Origin: Pseudomonadota bacterium
Lineage (GTDB): Bacteria; Pseudomonadota; Gammaproteobacteria; Burkholderiales; Casimicrobiaceae
Length of the DNA stretch: 64,000 nt
Assembly (NCBI GenBank): GCA_009786025.1
Contig: WQUA01000002.1
Span: forward strand, 5,529-69,528
Direction of reading: 5' to 3'
The first letter of the stretch is position 1. The number at the start of each line of letters is the position of its first letter. The notes below the pieces were generated by a model. The model searched no databases and was not told the origin of the DNA. It saw only the letters and a program-made list of their open reading frames with translations. Below, one piece after another: positions 56,810-64,000 of the stretch. A program made the translations under genes and the position numbers.

Positions 56810-58117
56810 ATGTCGTTGTCCCGTAATGAACAAATCAAGGAACTGGAAAAAAGCTGGCAACAGCCGCGCTGGAAAGGCATCACCCGCCCCTACAGCGCCG
56901 CCGACGTTGTCGCGCTGCGTGGTTCAGTCGTCCCTGAATGCACCTTGGCGCGCCGGGCCGCCGATAAACTGTGGGGGCTGATCAACGGCAGCGCCAAAAA
57001 GGGCTACGTCAACTGCCTCGGCGCACTGACCGGCGGGCAGGCATTGCAACAAGCCAAAGCCGGCGTTGAAGCCATTTATCTCTCCGGTTGGCAAGTCGCC
57101 GCCGACGCCAACCTCGCCAGCTCGATGTACCCGGATCAATCGCTGTATCCGGCCAACTCAGTGCCAGCAGTCGTCCAGCGCATCAACAACTCCTTCCGTC
57201 GTGCCGACCAGATTCAATGGGCGAACGGCATCGGCCCCGGCGATAAAGGCTATATCGACTACTTCCTGCCGATCGTTGCCGACGCTGAAGCCGGTTTCGG
57301 CGGGGTGCTGAACGCGTTTGAACTGATGAAGGGAATGATTGAAGCGGGCGCCGGCGGCGTTCACTTTGAAGATCAACTTGCCTCGGTCAAGAAGTGCGGA
57401 CACATGGGCGGTAAAGTGCTGGTGCCAACGCAGGAAGCCGTGCAGAAACTGGTTGCCGCGCGGCTGGCCGCTGACGTGATGGGTGTGCCAACGCTGGTGA
57501 TCGCGCGCACCGACGCCGATGCCGCCGATCTGCTGACCTCGGATTGCGATGCCAACGACAAGCCGTTTATCACTGGCGAGCGTACCCCGGAAGGTTTCTA
57601 CCGTACCCGCGCTGGTGTTGAGCAGGCCATCAGCCGCGGCTTGGCCTATGCCGCTTACGCCGACATGATCTGGTGCGAAACCTCAACGCCCGACCTGAAG
57701 GCCGCGAAGCATTTCGCCGACGCGATCCACGCCAAGTTTCCCGGCAAACTGCTGGCGTACAACTGCTCGCCGTCGTTCAACTGGAAGAAGAATCTGGACG
57801 ATGCCACCATCGCCAAGTTCCAGGACGAATTGTCGAAGATGGGTTACAAGTATCAATTCATCACCCTCGCCGGCATCCACAGCATGTGGTACAACATGTT
57901 CGATTTGGCTCATGCCTACGCGCAAGGGAACGGCATGAAACACTACGTCGAAAAAGTGCAGCAACCGGAATTTGCTTCCGCTGGTCGGGGTTACACCTTC
58001 GTTGCGCACCAGCAGGAAGTCGGCACCGGTTATTTCGATAAAGTCACCACCGTGATTCAGGGTGGCGCCTCGTCGGTGACCGCACTGACCGGCTCGACCG
58101 AAGAAGCGCAATTCTAA
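56810..58117 (+). CDS. aceA: Isocitrate lyase
   Basis: Splits isocitrate into glyoxylate and succinate. The 435-residue protein shows [40 protein letters not shown] and [20 protein letters not shown], which carries the catalytic KKCGHMGGK. Further on are TDADAADLL and [16 protein letters not shown] precedes the ATG. It lies between aceB and aceK as in the enterobacterial operon. Confidence 0.98.
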   Translation: MSLSRNEQIKELEKSWQQPRWKGITRPYSAADVVALRGSVVPECTLARRAADKLWGLINGSAKKGYVNCLGALTGGQALQQAKAGVEAIYLSGWQVAADANLASSMYPDQSLYPANSVPAVVQRINNSFRRADQIQWANGIGPGDKGYIDYFLPIVADAEAGFGGVLNAFELMKGMIEAGAGGVHFEDQLASVKKCGHMGGKVLVPTQEAVQKLVAARLAADVMGVPTLVIARTDADAADLLTSDCDANDKPFITGERTPEGFYRTRAGVEQAISRGLAYAAYADMIWCETSTPDLKAAKHFADAIHAKFPGKLLAYNCSPSFNWKKNLDDATIAKFQDELSKMGYKYQFITLAGIHSMWYNMFDLAHAYAQGNGMKHYVEKVQQPEFASAGRGYTFVAHQQEVGTGYFDKVTTVIQGGASSVTALTGSTEEAQF

Positions 58118-58119
58118 TC

Positions 58120-58280
58120 TGCCTTTTCTTCCCCCCTCTCTCACCCTCCCCTTCAAGGGGAGGATGGGATAGGGATGGGTTTCCCCGCAAAGCCTTTTCC
58201 TCTCCCGTCAGAAGGAATAAGCCGCATAACTTACGCGTTTTTTCTCTGCTCCTTTTACGTTCTTTGCGGTTAAAATAAAA
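58120..58280. repeat. Repeat block in the aceA-aceK spacer
   Basis: CCCTCCCCTTCAAGGGGAGG (about 58145-58164) forms a stable hairpin within the operon. It is followed by ACGTTCTTTGCGGTTAAAAT (about 58257), a member of the CGCAAAGAAC class in reverse. Such a hairpin between aceA and aceK could lower aceK expression. Confidence 0.7.
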
Positions 58281-58315
58281 GTTTGCTTCCTAACAACCGC
58301 TCTCTGATCGCAAAC

Positions 58316-60094
58316 ATGGAATCTGCCGCCGTCCTGTCTTCCGGCGCCACCGCCTTGTCTTCCGGCGGCGCTGCGGCCGCCGACATGGAGACGCTGGTTG
58401 CGCACACCATTCTGCAAGGTTTCGACGCTCAATACGGCCGTTTTCTCGAAATCACCGCCGGCGCTCAACGCCGCTTCGAAAACGCCGACTGGCCATCCGT
58501 CCAGATCGCGATGCGACAACGGATTCATTTGTACGACCACCATGTCGGCCTGTCGGCTGAATTGATCCGACGGATGGCCGGCGACAGATGTCACGATGCC
58601 GTCTTTCTGGCGCGTGTCAAGGAACATTACACCACCTTGCTGCCGAATTACCCGCGCTTCGAAATCGCCGAGAGTTATTTCAATTCGGTTTATTGCCGTC
58701 TGTTTGAGCATCGCGATCTGGCGCAAGACAAGATGTTCGTGTTCAGCTCGCAGCCTGAGTACCGTCGCCGCGATTTGCCGCGACCGATTTCCATCAACTT
58801 CCCGCTGGCAGCGGGCGTTGAAGAGCGCATCCGGGTCATTTTGCGCAACTCGCCGTTGCGCCTGCCCTGGGAGAATCTGCCGCGCGACATCGCCGATATT
58901 GCCGACGTTCTCAACCGCCGCTTTGGCCAGGACGCGCTGAAAAGCGGCGTCCTTGAAATTTATAATGAGGTGTTCTACCGCAATAAGTCCGCCTGGATCG
59001 TCGGCAAACTGCGTCTCTCTGACGGCATCATGTACCCTTTCTTGCTGCCGATCAGCCGCAGCGATTCCGGCGAACTGTATGTCGATGCCTGTCTCACCGA
59101 ATTTAGCGACGCCAGTATCGTCTTCAGCTTCAATCGCGCTTACTTCATGGTCTATGCGCCATTGCCCGCCGCCACCGTCGAATGGCTGCGCGAACTTCTG
59201 CCACATAAAACCACCGCCGAGTTGTACACGGCAATTGGTTGCCAGAAGCACGCCAAGACGGAGTATTATCGTGAATACCTGCGCCATCTGGAACAGACGA
59301 CGGACAAGTTCACCATCGCCCCAGGTACGCGCGGCATGGTGATGCTGGTGTTCACGTTACCATCGTACGATGCCGTGTTCAAGGTGATCAAAGACCGCTT
59401 CGCGCCGCAAAAAAACGTTGATGCCGACCGTGTGCGCGCCTGTTATCAGCTTGTCAAGGAACACGATCGCGTCGGTCGTATGGCCGACACCCAGGAGTAC
59501 GAAAACTTTGCGCTCGAAAAAAATCGCGTCGACGACGAGTTGATGGCTGAACTGCAACGCGAAATTCCGGAAAAACTTGACGATCTGGGTGATCGCATTT
59601 TAATCCGCCATCTTTATCTCGAGCAGCGGATGATCCCACTCAACCTTTACCTCGATCAGGTCGATGAAACTGCACGCGCTGAAATCATTGACGATTACGG
59701 CGTCGCTATCCGCCAACTGGCGAGCGCCAATATTTTCCCGGGCGACATGTTGCTTAAAAATTTCGGTGTTACCAAAAACAACCGGGTCGTATTTTACGAC
59801 TACGACGAAATTCGCTACATGACCGAGATGAACTTTCGTGCGATTCCGCCACCGCGTTACCCCGAAGATGAGCTCGCCGGCGAGCCGTGGTACAGCGTCG
59901 CCGAAAATGATGTGTTTCCCGAAGAATTTCGCCAGTTTCTTTTCAACGACGACACATTACGGAAAGCGTTCGAAAAACACCACGAAGACATCTTTCACCC
60001 CGAATACTGGAAGCGTTTGCAGCAACGCATCCGTGAAGGCGTAATCGAGGATTTCTTTGCCTACCGGCGAACGCAGCGGTTTCGACAGAGATAA
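58316..60094 (+). CDS. aceK: Isocitrate dehydrogenase kinase/phosphatase
   Basis: 592 residues from ATG 58316. It phosphorylates isocitrate dehydrogenase to divert carbon to the glyoxylate shunt and reverses this. [20 protein letters not shown], the ATP loop [20 protein letters not shown] followed by [26 protein letters not shown] followed by VFYDYDEI, and [11 protein letters not shown] are family signatures. It is separated from aceA by 198 bases with repeats. A TTG at 58283 is a less likely start. Confidence 0.96.
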   Translation: MESAAVLSSGATALSSGGAAAADMETLVAHTILQGFDAQYGRFLEITAGAQRRFENADWPSVQIAMRQRIHLYDHHVGLSAELIRRMAGDRCHDAVFLARVKEHYTTLLPNYPRFEIAESYFNSVYCRLFEHRDLAQDKMFVFSSQPEYRRRDLPRPISINFPLAAGVEERIRVILRNSPLRLPWENLPRDIADIADVLNRRFGQDALKSGVLEIYNEVFYRNKSAWIVGKLRLSDGIMYPFLLPISRSDSGELYVDACLTEFSDASIVFSFNRAYFMVYAPLPAATVEWLRELLPHKTTAELYTAIGCQKHAKTEYYREYLRHLEQTTDKFTIAPGTRGMVMLVFTLPSYDAVFKVIKDRFAPQKNVDADRVRACYQLVKEHDRVGRMADTQEYENFALEKNRVDDELMAELQREIPEKLDDLGDRILIRHLYLEQRMIPLNLYLDQVDETARAEIIDDYGVAIRQLASANIFPGDMLLKNFGVTKNNRVVFYDYDEIRYMTEMNFRAIPPPRYPEDELAGEPWYSVAENDVFPEEFRQFLFNDDTLRKAFEKHHEDIFHPEYWKRLQQRIREGVIEDFFAYRRTQRFRQR

Positions 60095-60574
60095 ACCCGT
60101 TTTTTAACCACGAAAAACACGAACTGCAGGGCGGGTTTCAAACCCGCCCTTTCCCCTTTTGTTTCACGCGAAGACGCGAAGAACGCGAACCCCCCCTTCA
60201 AAAGGGATGGCACGGGAGGAGATAGGGTCGTCAGGGATCAGAGGACAGATATCAAAAATGCGTCATTGCGAGGGACGAAGTGACGAAGCATTCCAGAAAA
60301 TGTGTGCTTCGGAAAACACTGGATTGCTTCGCTCGCAATAACGAGTTCTTCGCGCCTTCGCGTGAAGTCATTCCCGGATGGCGCTTCGCTTCTCCGGGCT
60401 TGCTTCAAACCCCCGTCGCCTTCGGCGGCACCCCTTTGGAAAGGGGCTTTTTTCTTCGCGAGCAATAAAAAGGGCTGGTTTGAAACCCGCCCCTGCATTT
60501 CTATGTCTCCGCGTGAGAATTTCTTTGCGGGTTAATAACCGAGACCGTGCTTCGCTTGTCCAGACGGCCTCTGA
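60095..60574. repeat. Large mosaic of all repeat classes between aceK and atpC
   Basis: The convergent 480-base gap has no gene. In order it holds TTAACCACGAAAAACACGAA (60106), a GGGCGGGTTTCAAACCCGCC hairpin (60129-60149), TTTCACGCGAAGACGCGAAG (about 60163), a CCCCCTTCAAAAGGGATGG module, a CGTCATTGCGAGG...GCTCGCAATAACG inverted repeat (60261-60294 with 60319-60343), TTCGCGCCTTCGCGTGAAG (about 60350), a REP-like CCGGATGGCGCTTCGCTTCT (60374), a CCCGTCGCCTTCGGCGGCAC double hairpin (about 60411-60447), GGCTGGTTTGAAACCCGCCC (about 60474) and CGCGTGAGAATTTCTTTGCG (about 60510). Confidence 0.8.
60129..60149. terminator. Hairpin after aceK, possible bidirectional terminator
   Basis: A perfect palindrome with arms GGGCGGGTTT / AAACCCGCCC around one base, 35 bases after the aceK stop and followed by a pyrimidine-rich run. 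It could end aceK transcription; it also belongs to a repeat family, so this role is only possible. Confidence 0.4.
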
Positions 60575-61006
60575 TTACCGTACTTCGGCGCGATTTTTGT
60601 ACTTGCGCAGAACTTCCATTTGCGCCATCACTGCCGCCAGTTCGGCTTCAGCGCGAGCGAGGTCTTCTTTCGACGATTGGTTCGCCATCGCTTCTTCAGC
60701 TTTCTTTTTCGCTTCCATTGCCGCTTTTTCGTCGAGGTCTTTGGCGCGGATCGCGGTATCGGCGAGTACCGTCACCAAGCTCGGCTGTACTTCCAGAAAT
60801 CCGCCTTGCACAAAGATCACTTCTTCCTGCTCTTTGCCGGGCAGCTTGAGCCGTACGGCGCCGGGTTTGATCTGTGTGAGAAGCGGCGTGTGACGTGGAT
60901 AAATGCCGAGTTCGCCGCAGATTCCCGGTAAGGCGACGAATTCAGCCTGGCCAGAGAAAATCAATTCTTCGGCGCTGACAACATCGACACGCAAAGTGAG
61001 GCTCAT
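60575..61006 (-). CDS. atpC: ATP synthase epsilon subunit
   Basis: 143 residues. [20 protein letters not shown] followed by [20 protein letters not shown] is the beta-sandwich start, and a C-terminal helical hairpin has [20 protein letters not shown]. It is part of the F1 rotor stalk and regulates ATP hydrolysis. Last gene of the atp operon, nine bases after atpD. Confidence 0.96.
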   Translation of the reverse strand: MSLTLRVDVVSAEELIFSGQAEFVALPGICGELGIYPRHTPLLTQIKPGAVRLKLPGKEQEEVIFVQGGFLEVQPSLVTVLADTAIRAKDLDEKAAMEAKKKAEEAMANQSSKEDLARAEAELAAVMAQMEVLRKYKNRAEVR

Positions 61007-61015
61007 AACACTTCC

Positions 61016-63338
<2,323 letters not shown>

Positions 63339-63374
63339 TGTGTTCGCCTTCGTCCGTCCGTCTCAATGCCGCGT

Positions 63375-64000
63375 TTAGTACGTGCCGGTTTTCTTGAAAT
63401 CTTCCAGCGCTGTCGTCAACGCTTTTTCGTCGTCGCCGCTCAACTCTTTCTTGTCCTCGATACGGTTCATCAGTTCGCCGTACTTGCTCTTCATAAACTG
63501 CCGCATCGCGCTTTCAAAAATCAGCGCCCGTTCGACCGGCACATCGTCGAGGTATCCTTTTTCGACGGCAAACAGCGTCAGCGCCATTTCAAAAACCTGC
63601 AACGGCTCGTACTGCGGCTGCTTCATCAGTTCGGTCACCATGCGCCCGCGATCCAATTGCTTGCGGGTCGCGTCGTCGAGGTCGGACGCGAATTGCGCAA
63701 ACGCCGCCAACTCGCGGTACTGCGCCAGTGCCAGACGCACGCCGCCGCCGAGTTTCTTGATGACTTTGGTTTGCGCTGCGCCGCCGACCCGCGACACTGA
63801 AATACCGGCGTTAATCGCCGGACGAATACCAGCATTGAACAGGTCGGTTTCCAAAAAGATTTGGCCATCAGTAATCGAGATCACGTTGGTCGGCACGAAC
63901 GCGGTCACGTCGCCGGCCTGTGTTTCAATGATCGGCAGCGCCGTCAATGAGCCGGTCTTGCCTTTGACCGCGCCTTTGGTGAATTGCTCCACGTAATCGG
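63375..64000 (-). CDS. atpA: ATP synthase alpha subunit, C-terminal part (cut by window end)
   Basis: About 208 C-terminal residues: [20 protein letters not shown] followed by [20 protein letters not shown], and [20 protein letters not shown] including the conserved Arg of the nucleotide site. The helical C-terminal domain follows, with [20 protein letters not shown]. The alpha subunit forms the F1 hexamer with beta. The 5' part lies beyond the window. Confidence 0.98.
   Translation of the reverse strand, partial: DYVEQFTKGAVKGKTGSLTALPIIETQAGDVTAFVPTNVISITDGQIFLETDLFNAGIRPAINAGISVSRVGGAAQTKVIKKLGGGVRLALAQYRELAAFAQFASDLDDATRKQLDRGRMVTELMKQPQYEPLQVFEMALTLFAVEKGYLDDVPVERALIFESAMRQFMKSKYGELMNRIEDKKELSGDDEKALTTALEDFKKTGTY

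Noticed and set aside
58208-59287. A 359-codon open frame opposite aceK
   Set aside because: The opposite strand encodes an unmistakable AceK; this frame shows no conserved sequence and no ribosome site.
60261-60343. The CGTCATTGCGAGG inverted repeat as an insertion sequence
   Set aside because: No transposase frame lies between or near the arms; it is a short non-coding inverted repeat of a type widespread in bacteria.

Overview
The window looks like a chromosomal segment of a betaproteobacterium. The evidence is gene content and order: a gshB / EIIA-Man / HPr / enzyme I cluster, an NDUFA9-like epimerase next to a soluble lytic transglycosylase, glnA followed by a DUF4124 gene, the queA-tgt-yajC-secD-secF order, nadD-rsfS-rlmH, gcvTHP, aceB-aceA-aceK and an F-type ATP synthase operon. 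Genus cannot be fixed from sequence reading alone. No rRNA, tRNA, CRISPR array or transposase gene was recognised.

Layout. 1-6.2 kb (minus strand): the start of a type I restriction-type helicase/nuclease, cca, an AT-rich orphan immunity-like gene, an NDUFA9-like epimerase and slt. 6.4-12.1 kb: purK, an isochorismatase-like hydrolase, a thioredoxin-like protein, two small unknown genes, and a two-component pair of the proteobacterial dedicated sortase type with no sortase nearby. 12.3-17.5 kb: a MarR-controlled tripartite efflux operon. 17.8-23.9 kb: an alpha/beta hydrolase, a membrane M50-like protein fused to a SUKH domain, a PEBP-family protein, a small lipoprotein, glutamine synthetase and a DUF4124 protein. 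24-31 kb (minus): PTS-type phosphorelay with gshB, then glmS and glmU. 31.2-40.2 kb (minus): DedA, secF, secD, yajC, an inserted AT-rich block, tgt and queA. 40.4-43.6 kb (minus): fabI, a SodC-like lipoprotein, rlmH, rsfS and nadD. 43.8-50.7 kb: cytochrome c, mtgA, gcvT-gcvH-gcvP and trmB. 50.9-54.8 kb: a molybdopterin enzyme with its chaperone and Fe-S subunit, then a stand-alone lipoyl-domain protein. 55.2-60.1 kb: the glyoxylate shunt operon aceBAK. 60.6 kb to the end (minus): atpC, atpD, atpG and the 3' part of atpA.

The most striking property is a set of short modular repeats: palindromic CCCCTTCAAGGGG-type hairpins, TTCGCGGCTTCGCGTGAG-type and CGCAAAGAACACAAAGAG-type segments, tandem TTCTGATTTCTGA runs and REP-like hairpins. 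They fill most intergenic gaps and have entered genes in frame: inside cca, nadD and gcvT, and as C-terminal tails of queA, tgt, DedA, trmB, the sensor kinase and the thioredoxin-like gene. A second highlight is an accessory block (35.6-37.6 kb) that splits the usual tgt-yajC junction. It holds an Imm26-like gene, a homopolymer-frameshifted ORF and a chimera of a YajC N-terminus with a DUF2569 membrane domain.

Most of the rest is housekeeping: peptidoglycan precursor synthesis (GlmS/GlmU, MtgA, Slt), protein export (SecDF-YajC), tRNA modification (QueA/Tgt/TrmB/Cca), one-carbon flux (GcvTHP), acetate growth (AceBAK), nitrogen assimilation (GlnA) and energy (ATP synthase).
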